This document shows positions 24,949-34,268 of a stretch of 64,000 nucleotides of DNA, one piece after another (positions within the stretch are counted from its first letter, which is position 1; every line of letters begins with the position of its first letter). The DNA comes from Rhodanobacter panaciterrae (GTDB lineage Bacteria > Pseudomonadota > Gammaproteobacteria > Xanthomonadales > Rhodanobacteraceae). A program made the position numbers and the translations under genes. The DNA lies in NCBI RefSeq assembly GCF_014651895.1, contig NZ_BMXT01000002.1:124001-188000 (forward strand), written 5' to 3'. The notes beneath the pieces are model-generated. The model ran no database searches and had not been told where the DNA came from. It saw nothing but the letters and a program-made list of their open reading frames with translations.

Positions 24949-26174
24949 GGCAGCCGCTCCAGCACGGCCAGCGGTGGTTCACCGCGAAAACCCATGCCAC
25001 GCCGCGCCAGTGCGCGTTGCAGCGGCGGCAGGCGATCGCAGGCCAGCAACGCCAGCGAGCGCAAGGGTGCCAGCAACGGTTGCGGCAGGCAGGCCAGCCG
25101 CACCAGACCATGACTCATCGCCATGGTGCCTTCACGATCCGGTGCACGGCGTGCGGCATAGCGTTCCAGCAGATCGGCGGCGCCCGGGTCGGCCGCGCCG
25201 GCCACCAGCTCGGCCAGGGTCAATGCATCGCGCAAGCCGAGGTTGAAGCCCTGCGCGCCGATCGGATGCACGGTTTGCGCGGCATTGCCGACCAGTACCG
25301 CGCGCGGACCGATCAGCTGTGCGGCGGCCACGCGATGGATCGCGTACGGATGCCGTTTGCCGGGCCGGCTCAGTCGACCCAGCCGCCAGCCGAAACGCCG
25401 TTGCGCCAGTTCGATGAAGCCCGCATCGTCGAGCGCGGCGATCGCATCCGCTTCATCGGTCGCTACGGTGAGCACCAGCCCGCAGCGGCGCTCGGCCAGC
25501 GGCAACAGCGCAATCGGACCGTCATCGGCGAAGCGTTCGTAGGCGCGGTTCGCGTGATCGCGTTCCGGCGTGATCGTACAGACGAACAGTGTCTGTTGGT
25601 AATCGTGGCGCTCGGCTTCGATACCGAGCTGCGTGCGCACGAACGAGCCGGTGCCGTCGGCACCGACCAGCAGCGGCGCGTCGAGGCTGCGCATGCCGTC
25701 GGGCGTGTTGATCTGCGCACGCCAGCCGTCAACCAGCGGTTCCAGTGCGGCCAGGGTCGCAGGTGCCAATCGGGTCAACCGGGTGCATTCGTCGAGCCGG
25801 CGCAGCAGCGCCGCGCCGAGCTCGCGCGCAGGCAGCGTCCAGCCCAGCGCATCGACACCTTGCTTGTCCGCGTCGATGCGCGCGCTGCCAAATTCGCCGG
25901 CACGGCTGACATGGATATGCCGGATCGGGGTGGCTTGCGCGGCGGCATGCCGCCACACACCGATCGCGTCGAGCCCGTTGACTGTAGCCCGGGCCAGCGC
26001 CAGATTGCGTTCGTCGTAACTGGGCTGGGCGTCGGCGCGTGGCGCGGCAGTTTCGACCAGGGTGGCGGCGATGCCGGCCGCATCCAGCGCGATCGCCAGA
26101 CTGGCGCCGACCAGGCCACCACCGACGATCAGGACCGCGGATTCGTTCGAGACGGGGGATGCGGGCACATTCAT
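24945..26174 (-). CDS. ubiH: 2-octaprenyl-6-methoxyphenol hydroxylase UbiH
   Basis: 409-residue flavoprotein hydroxylase paralogous to the next gene. UbiH-like features are LIVGGGLVGASLAIALDAAG, SYDERNLALARATVNGLDAI, IHVSRAGEFGSARIDA and VGNAAQTVHPIGAQGFNLG. ATG 26174 begins MNVPASPVSNESAVLIVGGG; the upstream codons of the open frame lack support. It acts in aerobic ubiquinone synthesis as part of the Ubi metabolon and is translationally coupled to the following hydroxylase gene. Confidence 0.88.
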   Translation of the reverse strand: MNVPASPVSNESAVLIVGGGLVGASLAIALDAAGIAATLVETAAPRADAQPSYDERNLALARATVNGLDAIGVWRHAAAQATPIRHIHVSRAGEFGSARIDADKQGVDALGWTLPARELGAALLRRLDECTRLTRLAPATLAALEPLVDGWRAQINTPDGMRSLDAPLLVGADGTGSFVRTQLGIEAERHDYQQTLFVCTITPERDHANRAYERFADDGPIALLPLAERRCGLVLTVATDEADAIAALDDAGFIELAQRRFGWRLGRLSRPGKRHPYAIHRVAAAQLIGPRAVLVGNAAQTVHPIGAQGFNLGLRDALTLAELVAGAADPGAADLLERYAARRAPDREGTMAMSHGLVRLACLPQPLLAPLRSLALLACDRLPPLQRALARRGMGFRGEPPLAVLERLP

Positions 26175-26261
26175 GCGCCGATGATACGCGTTGAGACTGC
26201 CTGCGTTGCAGTGCATTGGGCTAGACTAGTGGTCTGTTCAGACGCCCATATGGAGCCCCTC

Positions 26262-26870
26262 ATGGTCAAGACACTGACCCAACGCCTCGGCATCTTGCTG
26301 GCACTCGCCGTGGTGATGGCGGCTACCCGCATGCATCACTCGGTGCTGCATCACTTCGATGCACTGCCGGATGCCTCCTGGGGCATTTTCTTCCTCGCCG
26401 GCTTCTGGCTGCGCGGCGCCGGTCGCTGGGCCTTCCCGTTGCTGATGGCCGAGGCGGTGCTGATCGACTATCTGGTGATCAACAGTCAGGGTATCGATTT
26501 CTGGAGCCACTACTGCGTCTCGGTGGCCTACTGGTTCCTGATCCCCTCGTATTTCAGCCTGTGGCTGGGTGGCAGCTGGCTGGCGAAGCACCAGGTCGGC
26601 CTGCGCCTGCAGACGCTGGGCATGGCCATCGTGGCGCTGCTGGTCAGCTGGGCCGCGTGCTACCTGGTTTCCAACGGCAGCTTCTACTGGCTCAGCAACA
26701 GCGTGCCGCTGCCGCGCAGCTTGGCCGCATGGTTCGCCAATCTGGGCGACTGGTATCTGCCGTTCCTGCAGACCACCGCGCTCTATGTCGGCATCGGCGC
26801 AGTGCTGCACGTGCTGGCAGTCCAGATCGCGCATGCGCTGCATGCCGACCAAGCCAAGTTGCCGCGCTGA
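26262..26870 (+). CDS. BtuM-like vitamin B12 transporter
   Basis: 202 residues with about six hydrophobic segments. Features recalling the BtuM family are FDALPDASWGIFFLAGFWL, FPLLMAEAVLIDY and a single conserved-position cysteine, C85 (SHYCVSVAYWF), close to the cobalamin-ligating Cys of Thiobacillus BtuM (Cys80, from memory). GGAG precedes ATG 26262; ATG 26250 is also in frame. The next gene, 19 bp downstream, is a PduO-type cob(I)alamin adenosyltransferase, which strongly supports a role in cobalamin uptake. The family assignment is from memory of the motif pattern. Confidence 0.65.
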   Translation: MVKTLTQRLGILLALAVVMAATRMHHSVLHHFDALPDASWGIFFLAGFWLRGAGRWAFPLLMAEAVLIDYLVINSQGIDFWSHYCVSVAYWFLIPSYFSLWLGGSWLAKHQVGLRLQTLGMAIVALLVSWAACYLVSNGSFYWLSNSVPLPRSLAAWFANLGDWYLPFLQTTALYVGIGAVLHVLAVQIAHALHADQAKLPR

Positions 26871-26889
26871 TCCGGAACGCTAATTCGCG

Positions 26890-27462
26890 ATGGGCAACCG
26901 GCTCTCGAAGATCTACACGCGCACCGGCGATGACGGCAGTACCGGTCTCGGCGACGGTTCGCGGGTAGCCAAGGATTCGCTGCGTGTGGCTGCCTACGGC
27001 ACGGTGGACGAGCTCAACAGCACGATCGGCATGGTGCTGGCTGCTGAGGGCGTCGATGCCGCGGTGGCCGAAGTGCTTGGCCAGGTACAACATGCCCTGT
27101 TCGATCTTGGTGGGGAGCTGTGCATCCCCGGCATGGCGATGATCGAGGATGCCGACATCGAACGGCTGGAGCAGGTACTGGACGGCTTCAACGATCCGTT
27201 GCCACCACTGAAGGATTTCATCCTGCCCGGTGGCGGTATGGCAGCAGCCTGCTGCCATCTCGCACGCACGGTATGCCGCCGCGCCGAGCGCGAGGTAATT
27301 GCGCTGGCGCGGATCGAGACCATACGTCCGCAGGCACAGCGTTATCTCAACCGGCTGTCCGACCTGCTGTTCGTGATCTCGCGCGTGCTGGCGCGCGCCA
27401 GCGGCCATGGCGAAGTGCTGTGGCAGCATGAGCGCCGCCGCAAGCCCCAGTCTGCCGGATAA
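26890..27462 (+). CDS. PduO-type cob(I)alamin adenosyltransferase
   Basis: 190 residues. The N-terminal ATP loop KIYTRTGDDGSTGLGDG (7-23), AYGTVDELNS, and helices with FILPGGGMAAACCHLARTVCRRAER are diagnostic. It transfers adenosyl from ATP to cob(I)alamin to form adenosylcobalamin. It follows the BtuM-like gene in the same direction and is followed eight bases later by the deacetylase-family gene, indicating an operon. Confidence 0.95.
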   Translation: MGNRLSKIYTRTGDDGSTGLGDGSRVAKDSLRVAAYGTVDELNSTIGMVLAAEGVDAAVAEVLGQVQHALFDLGGELCIPGMAMIEDADIERLEQVLDGFNDPLPPLKDFILPGGGMAAACCHLARTVCRRAEREVIALARIETIRPQAQRYLNRLSDLLFVISRVLARASGHGEVLWQHERRRKPQSAG

Positions 27463-27470
27463 GCCGCCGC

Positions 27471-28394
27471 ATGCTGCGGCTGTACACCCATCCCGCCTGT
27501 CTGCAGCACGATCCGGGGCCGGATCATGCCGAACGCCCGGCGCGGCTGCGCGCGGTGCTGCAGGCGCTGGATCACGATCGCTATGCCGCGCTCGACCGGG
27601 TCGAGGCACCGCGCGCCACGCATGAGCAACTGCTGCGGGTGCACGGTGCGGCCCACGTCGACCACATCCTGGTCAGTGCCCCGCCGGAAGGTGGCACGTA
27701 TCGGCTGGACGAGGACACCGTGATGTCAGCCGGTTCGGTCGAGGCTGCCCTGCGCGCCGCCGGCGCCACGGTGGCCGCCGTGGATGCCGTGCTGTCCGGT
27801 GCGGCCCAACGCGCGTTCTGCGCGGTGCGTCCGCCCGGCCATCACGCCACCCGCGAGCAGGCGATGGGTTTCTGCCTGTTCAACAACATTGCCGTGGCCG
27901 CCGCGCACGCGCTGACCGCGCATGGCCTGAAGCGGATCGCGATCGCCGACTTCGACGTGCACCACGGCAACGGCACGCAGGACATCTTCGAGCGCGAACC
28001 GCGCGTGGTGTTCGCCTCCAGCCACCAGTCGCCGCTGTACCCGGACAGCGGACGCGAGGATGAGCGCGGCGTCGGCAATATCGTCAATGGCACCTTGTCC
28101 CCCGGCGCCGGCTCGCACGAGTTCCGCGAACTGTGGGATGGCGTGCTGCTGCCGCGGCTGCACGCGTTCAAACCGCAGCTGGTGCTGGTCTCGGCCGGCT
28201 TCGATGCACACCGCAACGATCCGCTGGCGGATATCCGGCTGGGCCAGGAAGACTACGCCTGGATCACCGAACGGCTGCTGGCACTGGCCAGCACTCACGC
28301 GAGCGGGCGGCTGGTTTCCACCCTTGAGGGCGGCTACGACCTCGCCGCGCTGGCCGCCTGCACGGCAGCTCATGTCAATTCGTTGATGGCCTGA
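27471..28394 (+). CDS. Histone deacetylase-superfamily amidohydrolase
   Basis: 307 residues of the class II HDAC/acetylpolyamine amidohydrolase fold. Active-site elements are RPPGHHATREQAMGFCLFNN (tandem His), the zinc ligands in ADFDVHHGNGTQDIF, SSHQSPLYPDSG, LVLVSAGFDAHRNDPL and EGGYDL. The likely substrate is an acetylated small amine or protein lysine; bacterial members vary. ATG 27471 follows the adenosyltransferase stop by eight bases. Confidence 0.9.
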   Translation: MLRLYTHPACLQHDPGPDHAERPARLRAVLQALDHDRYAALDRVEAPRATHEQLLRVHGAAHVDHILVSAPPEGGTYRLDEDTVMSAGSVEAALRAAGATVAAVDAVLSGAAQRAFCAVRPPGHHATREQAMGFCLFNNIAVAAAHALTAHGLKRIAIADFDVHHGNGTQDIFEREPRVVFASSHQSPLYPDSGREDERGVGNIVNGTLSPGAGSHEFRELWDGVLLPRLHAFKPQLVLVSAGFDAHRNDPLADIRLGQEDYAWITERLLALASTHASGRLVSTLEGGYDLAALAACTAAHVNSLMA

Positions 28395-28544
28395 GGCTCT
28401 GGACGGCGCCGCCGGCGCGCCATTTTGCTCACAATCTGCCCACCTACGCTGAATCCTCGCATTGATCTGGAAACGTTTGCCTGCCGTATCACGGGTCTTT
28501 CTGCTAGCTTAACGAGCCTTCAAAGCCGGCAGACTTCCATCGTG

Positions 28545-30974
28545 ATGTCCAAGTTTCCTCCGCGCCGCCTTTTGGCGGTTGCCGCTGCCCTTGCCCTGAT
28601 CGGTGGCCAAGCCGATGCCAAGGGCAGTCAGAACCGTCCCAAGACCTCGCTGGACGGGTCGGAACAGGTCTGCCCGCTGGGTTCGTTTCACTGTGCGCCG
28701 CGGCCGTACAGCTACGCCATGTGCCGACCGAACGCCATGCTGGAGTTCTACGACCCGACCCTGAGCACGGATTCCGACCTGCGCGATGTCAGTCCGGCGT
28801 ACGTCAAGGCAAAGTCCGTGGACAGCTCCAACCAGACGGTCTACCACCTCGCTGGCGACGCGTGGCTGACCCGTGCCGACCAGCGCTTGCAGGCCGACAC
28901 GATCGACTACAACGACGACACCACCGACTACGACGCCCGCGGCAATGTCCGCTACCAGGAGGCTGGCCAGCTGATGGCCGGCAGCCACATGCGTGGCAAT
29001 ACCCAGGCCAGCCGAGGCATCGCGGACGACGTGCGCTACCAGTTGCTGGATGCGCGCGGCAACGGCGTGGCGAAGCAGGGGCAGATGCTGGATGCCCAGC
29101 ACACCCGCTATTCGATGGCCACCTATTCCACTTGCGACGTCGGCAACCATGTGTGGGAGTTCCGCGGCAAGACGATCACCCTCAACAAGGACACCGGCGT
29201 CGGTGTGGCGCGTGATGCCACCATGCGGATCGGCAAGGTGCCGTTCCTGTACCTGCCGTATTTCAGCTTCCCGATCGACCACCGGCGCAAGAGCGGCTTC
29301 CTGTACCCGACCTTCAGCAAGAGCAGTCGTTCGGGCTTCGAGATCAGCACGCCGTACTACCTGAATCTGGCACCCAACTACGACGCCACCCTGGATCCGC
29401 GCCTGTATACCTCGCGCGGTCCGATGCTGGCAGGCGAGTTCCGCTACCTGGTGCCGGGCAGCAGCGGCCAGCTCAACGTGGAATACGTACCGAACGACCA
29501 CGGCGACAATGATGGCCTGGCCAACACCCACGGCACTTCGCGCTACCTGATCGACTACACGGATCGCACGCAACTGTGGCAGGGCTGGTCATTCGTCGGC
29601 TCGTACAACCATGCGTCGGACAGCAGTTACCTGTACGACTACGGCAATGCGTTGTCGCATACCGTCATCTATACCCTCGCCTCGAACGCAGCGATCATCG
29701 GCGGCGGCAAGTGGTGGAATGCATCGTTCGGCGGCACCCTTTACCAGAACACCAACCCGTTCGCGACCGACGCCTCGCTGCCCTACCAGCAGCTGCCTTA
29801 CGCGAATTTCAGCATGAACGTGCCGCTGACGCGCTGGCTGCAGTTCGGCATGGACGACGGCGCGGCATCTTTCAGCAAGAACGGCTATGTCGAAGGCCAG
29901 CGCGTCGATCTCTATCCCTATCTTGCCGGCGACTTCGGCACCTCGGCGTGGTTCGTGCGGCCGAAACTGGCTTATCGCTACACCGGCTACCAGCTGAGCG
30001 GCGATTACCAGAACTATGGTTACTACGGGCTGCTCGGCAGCGGTACCGCATCGCCGTTCACGCAGAAGTCGCCCAGCCGTTCACTGCCGGTCGTCAGTCT
30101 CGACACCGGACTGGTGTTCGACCGCAGCACGTCGCTGTTCGGCCAGAGCTATACGCAGACCCTCGAGCCACGGCTGTACTACCTGTATGTGCCGTATCGC
30201 AACCAGAACAATCTGCCGCTGTTCGACACCAGCCTGATGTCGTTCGACTACTGGCAGCTGTTCTCACCGAACCAGTTCTCCGGCGCGGATCGCCAGATGA
30301 ACGCGAACAACCTCACCGGGGCGATCACCACCCGCCTGCTGGACGATGACGGCGTCGAGCGTCTGTCGGCCAGTTTCGGGCAGATCCACTACTTCACGCC
30401 GCAGCGCGTGCAACTGCCCAGCGGAGCGAACACGGTCACCCCCGTCACCGACTGGTCCGGTTCGGCCTACGTGGCCCAGCTCGATCTGCAGCTCAGTGAC
30501 CGCTGGCGCCTGAGCAGTGAATACCAGTGGGATCCGAACAACCACGTCACCGACATGGCCTCACTGGAGCTGCAACATCGTCTGGGCAGCGACGGCATCA
30601 TCAACTTCTCGTACCACTATCGCCGTGGCCTGATGGAACAATACAGCGCTTCCGCGGTCTACCCGCTGTCCGAACGCTGGCGCCTGCTTGGCTCGTGGAC
30701 CTATTCGGTGCCCATCAAGAACGTGATCGGGGTACCGACGGGTACGGTCGATGCGATGGCGGGCGTGGAATACGACAGCTGCTGCGTCACGCTGCGACTG
30801 GTCGAGCGCAACTACGTGAACCAGAATTATTACGGAGTGGCCCCGGTTCCCAGCGGCAGCAATATCAACCATCGCGACAACGCCGTCATGTTCGAAGTGG
30901 TCTTCAAGGGGCTCGGTTCGTCGGGCGGCCAGATCGACTCCCTTTTGCGCCGTGATATTCTCGGCTATCAATAA
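28545..30974 (+). CDS. lptD: LPS-assembly outer membrane protein LptD
   Basis: 809 residues: signal peptide (PPRRLLAVAAALALIGGQADA), N-terminal Cys pair C43/C50, OstA-like periplasmic jellyroll (about 80-230: VYHLAGDAWLTRADQRLQAD, TIDYNDDTTDYDARG), the FPIDHRRKSGFLYPTF motif, then the 26-strand barrel with a C-terminal CC pair (YDSCCVTLRLVER). With LptE it inserts LPS into the outer leaflet. ATG 28545 starts the signal peptide; the longer open frame lacks support. First gene of lptD-surA-pdxA-rsmA-apaG-apaH, the order conserved in gammaproteobacteria. Confidence 0.97.
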   Translation: MSKFPPRRLLAVAAALALIGGQADAKGSQNRPKTSLDGSEQVCPLGSFHCAPRPYSYAMCRPNAMLEFYDPTLSTDSDLRDVSPAYVKAKSVDSSNQTVYHLAGDAWLTRADQRLQADTIDYNDDTTDYDARGNVRYQEAGQLMAGSHMRGNTQASRGIADDVRYQLLDARGNGVAKQGQMLDAQHTRYSMATYSTCDVGNHVWEFRGKTITLNKDTGVGVARDATMRIGKVPFLYLPYFSFPIDHRRKSGFLYPTFSKSSRSGFEISTPYYLNLAPNYDATLDPRLYTSRGPMLAGEFRYLVPGSSGQLNVEYVPNDHGDNDGLANTHGTSRYLIDYTDRTQLWQGWSFVGSYNHASDSSYLYDYGNALSHTVIYTLASNAAIIGGGKWWNASFGGTLYQNTNPFATDASLPYQQLPYANFSMNVPLTRWLQFGMDDGAASFSKNGYVEGQRVDLYPYLAGDFGTSAWFVRPKLAYRYTGYQLSGDYQNYGYYGLLGSGTASPFTQKSPSRSLPVVSLDTGLVFDRSTSLFGQSYTQTLEPRLYYLYVPYRNQNNLPLFDTSLMSFDYWQLFSPNQFSGADRQMNANNLTGAITTRLLDDDGVERLSASFGQIHYFTPQRVQLPSGANTVTPVTDWSGSAYVAQLDLQLSDRWRLSSEYQWDPNNHVTDMASLELQHRLGSDGIINFSYHYRRGLMEQYSASAVYPLSERWRLLGSWTYSVPIKNVIGVPTGTVDAMAGVEYDSCCVTLRLVERNYVNQNYYGVAPVPSGSNINHRDNAVMFEVVFKGLGSSGGQIDSLLRRDILGYQ

Positions 30975-31008
30975 ACGCATTCGCCCCGGCGATTCAGGCT
31001 TTCCATCG

Positions 31009-32352
31009 ATGAAGCAATTCCTTGCATCTCTCCTGCTCGCGCTCGCGATCATGCTCCCCGCCCATGCCCAGATGCTGACGCCAGCCGCGCCGGCGGGTCA
31101 GCCGCTGGATCGCATCGTGGCCGTCGTCAATGACGATGTGATCCTGCAGAGCGAACTGAACGACGCCGTGACCTCGGTGCAGCAGCAATATGCCGGTCAT
31201 ACCGAGCAGTTGCCTCCGATGAACGTACTGCAGCAGCAGGTGCTCGATCGTCTGGTGCTGATGCGCCTGCAGATCCAGAAGGCGCAGGATCAGGGTATCC
31301 ACGTCTCCGACGCCGATGTCGACCAGGCGATCCAGGGCGTGGCCGAACAGAACAAACTCACTCCCGAGCAGTTGCGCGCCCAGGTGGAGCAGAGCGGCTC
31401 CAGTTTTGCCGCATTCCGCCAGCAGCTGAGCGACCAGATCACCGTGCAGCGACTGCATCAGAGCGTGGTGCAGGATTCGGTATCGGTCACCGACAGCGAG
31501 ATCGACAACCTGCTCAGCAGCCCGACCTACAAGGCCGGTGAAGTGCATCTGGCGCACATCCAGATCAGCATTCCCGGTGGCGCCGATGCAGCCGCGATCC
31601 AGGCCAGCCAGACCAAGGCCGAGCAGGCGCTTGCCGCGATCAAGGGCGGCATGGACTTCAATGCCGCAGCGATCCGCTACTCCGATGCGTCCGATGCGCT
31701 GGACGGCGGCGATCTGGGCTGGCGGCGGATGGACGAGATTCCGGCCGCCTTCGCCGACACGATCGGCTCGATGAAAGCCGGCGACGTCAGCCCGGCGCTG
31801 CGCGGTCCGACCGGTTTTCACATCATCAAACTGATCGACCAGCGCCAAGGCAGCCGCAAGATGGTCACCGAATTCCATGCGCGGCAGATCCTGATCAAGC
31901 CGAGCGAGCTGGTGACGCCGGCACAGGCCGAACAGAAGGCGAAGGATCTGTACAACCGCATCATCAACAAACATGAAGACTTCGCCACCCTGGCGAAGGA
32001 AAACTCCAAGGACGACACCACCGCCAATGTCGGCGGCGACATGGGCTGGTTTCAGCCGCAGGCTTGGGGTGCGACCATCGGCAAACAGCTGGGTGCGCTG
32101 AAGGACAATGAAGTGTCGCAGCCGTTCCAGAGTGAAGCCGGCTGGCACATCCTGCAGCGGCTGGGTTCGCGCGAAAGCGACCTGACCGTGCAGACCGAGC
32201 GCGATCAGGCTCGCCAGGCGATCGGCACCCGCAAGTCCGAGCAAGCCTACGACGACTACCTGCGTGATCTGCGCTCCAACGCCTATATCAACATCCTGGT
32301 GCCCGAATTGCGCGAGGCGGACAGCCAGGCTGCCGCCGGCACCTCGCCGTAA
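31009..32352 (+). CDS. surA: Periplasmic chaperone and peptidyl-prolyl isomerase SurA
   Basis: 447 residues: signal peptide (MKQFLASLLLALAIMLPAHA), N-terminal SurA chaperone domain starting LDRIVAVVNDDVILQSEL, then two parvulin (PPIC) domains (about 190-285 and 300-400; VHLAHIQISIP..., GDLGWRRMDEIP, FHARQILIKPS, GDMGWFQPQAWG). It escorts outer membrane proteins such as LptD to the BAM complex. ATG 31009 starts the signal peptide 34 bases after lptD ends. Confidence 0.97.
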   Translation: MKQFLASLLLALAIMLPAHAQMLTPAAPAGQPLDRIVAVVNDDVILQSELNDAVTSVQQQYAGHTEQLPPMNVLQQQVLDRLVLMRLQIQKAQDQGIHVSDADVDQAIQGVAEQNKLTPEQLRAQVEQSGSSFAAFRQQLSDQITVQRLHQSVVQDSVSVTDSEIDNLLSSPTYKAGEVHLAHIQISIPGGADAAAIQASQTKAEQALAAIKGGMDFNAAAIRYSDASDALDGGDLGWRRMDEIPAAFADTIGSMKAGDVSPALRGPTGFHIIKLIDQRQGSRKMVTEFHARQILIKPSELVTPAQAEQKAKDLYNRIINKHEDFATLAKENSKDDTTANVGGDMGWFQPQAWGATIGKQLGALKDNEVSQPFQSEAGWHILQRLGSRESDLTVQTERDQARQAIGTRKSEQAYDDYLRDLRSNAYINILVPELREADSQAAAGTSP

Positions 32353-32366
32353 GCTGATTGAACGCC

Positions 32367-33416
32367 ATGCCATTGCCCCGGCTCGCGGTCACTGCCGGTG
32401 AGCCGGCAGGCATCGGCGCGGAACTGCTGATCCGACTGGCCGCCACTCCACTGGCGGCCAGTCTGGTGGCGATCACCGACCGCCAGCTGCTGGAACGCGC
32501 GGCCACGCGTTGCGGCGTGGCCATCGAACTGATCGACGACGATGGCAGCGTGCAGACCGAACGCCGCCCCGGCAGTCTGCGCCTGCGGCACACACCGCTG
32601 GCAGTCGACGAAATACCCGGCCAACCCGATCCACGCAATGCCCGGCACGTACTGGATACGCTGGCCGAAGCGGCCGATGGCTGCATGGCCGGTCGCTACG
32701 ACGCCGTAGTCACGGCGCCGCTGCAGAAATCCTCGATCAACGACGCCGGTATCCGCTTCAGCGGTCACACCGAATTCTTTGCCGAGCGCGCACACGCAGA
32801 AGTGGTGATGATGCTGGCAAGCCCGGAGCTGCGTGTGGCACTGGCGACCACGCATCTGCCGCTGGCGGCGGTTTCCGCCGCGATCACGCAAGCCTCGCTG
32901 ACGCGTACGCTGCGCATCATGCATGCCGAACTGCGGGCAAAGTTCGGCATCGCCGAGCCGCGCATTGCCGTGCTGGGCATCAATCCGCATGCCGGCGAAG
33001 GCGGTCATCTCGGCCGCGAGGAAATCGACACGCTGATCCCGGCACTGGACGCGCTGCGCCACGAAGGCATGCACCTGCTCGGGCCGCTGCCCGCCGACAC
33101 GGCGTTCGTGCCGGCCCAGCGCCGCCATTACGACGCCGTGCTGGCGATGTATCACGACCAGGCGCTGCCGGTGCTGAAAAGCGAAGCGTTCGACCGCACC
33201 GTCAACCTCACCCTCGGCCTGCCGTTCATCCGCACCTCGGTCGATCACGGCACCGCGCTGGATCTGGCCGGCACTGGCCGTGCCGATCCCGCCAGTCTGA
33301 TCGCCGCCGCCAACATGGCCTTGGAACTCGTGGCGCGCCGCGACACTCGCCCCCCTTCTCCCTTGCGGGGGGAAGATCGGGATGAGGGGACAATCTTGCC
33401 GAGAACGATCAAATGA
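32367..33416 (+). CDS. pdxA: 4-hydroxythreonine-4-phosphate dehydrogenase PdxA
   Basis: 349 residues. Start PRLAVTAGEPAGIGAEL; metal and substrate motifs SGHTEFFAERA, GINPHAGEGGHLGREE and MYHDQALPVLKS; then FIRTSVDHGTALDLAG. It acts in pyridoxal phosphate synthesis. ATG 32367 is preferred over TTG 32358. The protein is about 20 residues longer than usual: after MALELVARRDTR it continues PPSPLRGEDRDEGTILPRTI, encoded by a REP-like repeat. The stop overlaps rsmA as ATGA. Confidence 0.95.
   Translation: MPLPRLAVTAGEPAGIGAELLIRLAATPLAASLVAITDRQLLERAATRCGVAIELIDDDGSVQTERRPGSLRLRHTPLAVDEIPGQPDPRNARHVLDTLAEAADGCMAGRYDAVVTAPLQKSSINDAGIRFSGHTEFFAERAHAEVVMMLASPELRVALATTHLPLAAVSAAITQASLTRTLRIMHAELRAKFGIAEPRIAVLGINPHAGEGGHLGREEIDTLIPALDALRHEGMHLLGPLPADTAFVPAQRRHYDAVLAMYHDQALPVLKSEAFDRTVNLTLGLPFIRTSVDHGTALDLAGTGRADPASLIAAANMALELVARRDTRPPSPLRGEDRDEGTILPRTIK
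33350..33389. repeat. REP-like repeat inside the 3' end of pdxA
   Basis: Sequence of the form ccccccttctcccttgcggg followed by gggaagatcgggatgagggg. It forms a GC hairpin and is translated as part of the PdxA tail. Same class as the repeat at the kdpC 3' end. Confidence 0.65.
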
Positions 33417-34201
33417 ACGCCCGTCCCAAAAAAAGCTTCGGCCAACACTTCTTGCACGATCGCCGCTACATCGAACGCATCGTCAGCGCCGTGGCACCGC
33501 GCGCGGAAGATTTCGTGGTCGAGATCGGTCCCGGTGAAGGCGCACTGACACTGCCGTTGCTGACTGCCGCCGGCAAGCTCACCGCGATCGAGCTGGACAC
33601 CGACCTGATCCCCGGCCTGCAGGCGCGTGCCGCCAGCGTCGGTGAGCTGCACATCATCCACGCCGATGTACTGAAGGTGGATTTCACCGCGATGGCGCAC
33701 AGCCACGGCGCGCCGCGGCTGCGCATCGCCGGCAATCTGCCCTACTACATCTCCAGTCCGATCCTGTTCCACTGCGTCGAGCATGCAGCTGCGATCCAGG
33801 ACATGCATTTCATGCTGCAGAAGGAAGTGGTCGACCGCATGGCCGCCGAACCGGGCAGCAAGGTGTATGGACGGCTATCCGTGATGCTGCAGCTGGCCTG
33901 TCGGGTCGAGCCGCTGTTCAACGTGCCGCCGGAAGCGTTCCGGCCGCCGCCGAAAGTGGAGTCGGCGGTGGTGCGGCTGCTGCCGCTGGAACCGCACGAG
34001 CTGCATGATGCGCGACCCGAGCATGTCTACGCCGTGGTCAAGGCCGCGTTCGGTCAACGGCGCAAGACGCTGGCCAACGCACTCAAGCAGTTGCTCGACA
34101 GTGATGCGATCCGCCGCGCCGATGTCGACCCCAAGGCTCGTGCCGAAACACTCGCACCGGCCGATTTCGTGCGACTGGCCAAGGTCTACGGCAGCCTTTG
34201 A
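33413..34201 (+). CDS. rsmA: 16S rRNA dimethyladenosine transferase RsmA (KsgA)
   Basis: 262 residues. KKSFGQHFLHDRRY at the N-terminus, the SAM-binding VEIGPGEGALTLPLL, the AIELDTDL acidic loop, and the catalytic motif AGNLPYYISSPIL. It dimethylates the two adjacent adenines near the 3' end of 16S rRNA. Its start overlaps pdxA by four bases. Confidence 0.97.
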   Translation: MNARPKKSFGQHFLHDRRYIERIVSAVAPRAEDFVVEIGPGEGALTLPLLTAAGKLTAIELDTDLIPGLQARAASVGELHIIHADVLKVDFTAMAHSHGAPRLRIAGNLPYYISSPILFHCVEHAAAIQDMHFMLQKEVVDRMAAEPGSKVYGRLSVMLQLACRVEPLFNVPPEAFRPPPKVESAVVRLLPLEPHELHDARPEHVYAVVKAAFGQRRKTLANALKQLLDSDAIRRADVDPKARAETLAPADFVRLAKVYGSL

Positions 34202-34268
34202 TCGACCGGATGCGTTTCAATTGCGACCGCTGCGCCCCATTCGCGGCGGCAGGCCTTACAATCGGGTC

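Noticed and set aside
24852-26261. Long plus-strand open frame leading into the BtuM-like gene
   Set aside because: Only the last 203 codons (from 26262) look like protein. The rest is antisense to ubiH and its neighbour.
28469-28500. Possible sigma-E promoter upstream of lptD (ggaaac ... gtctt)
   Set aside because: Spacing of about 19 bases is too long and both boxes are imperfect.
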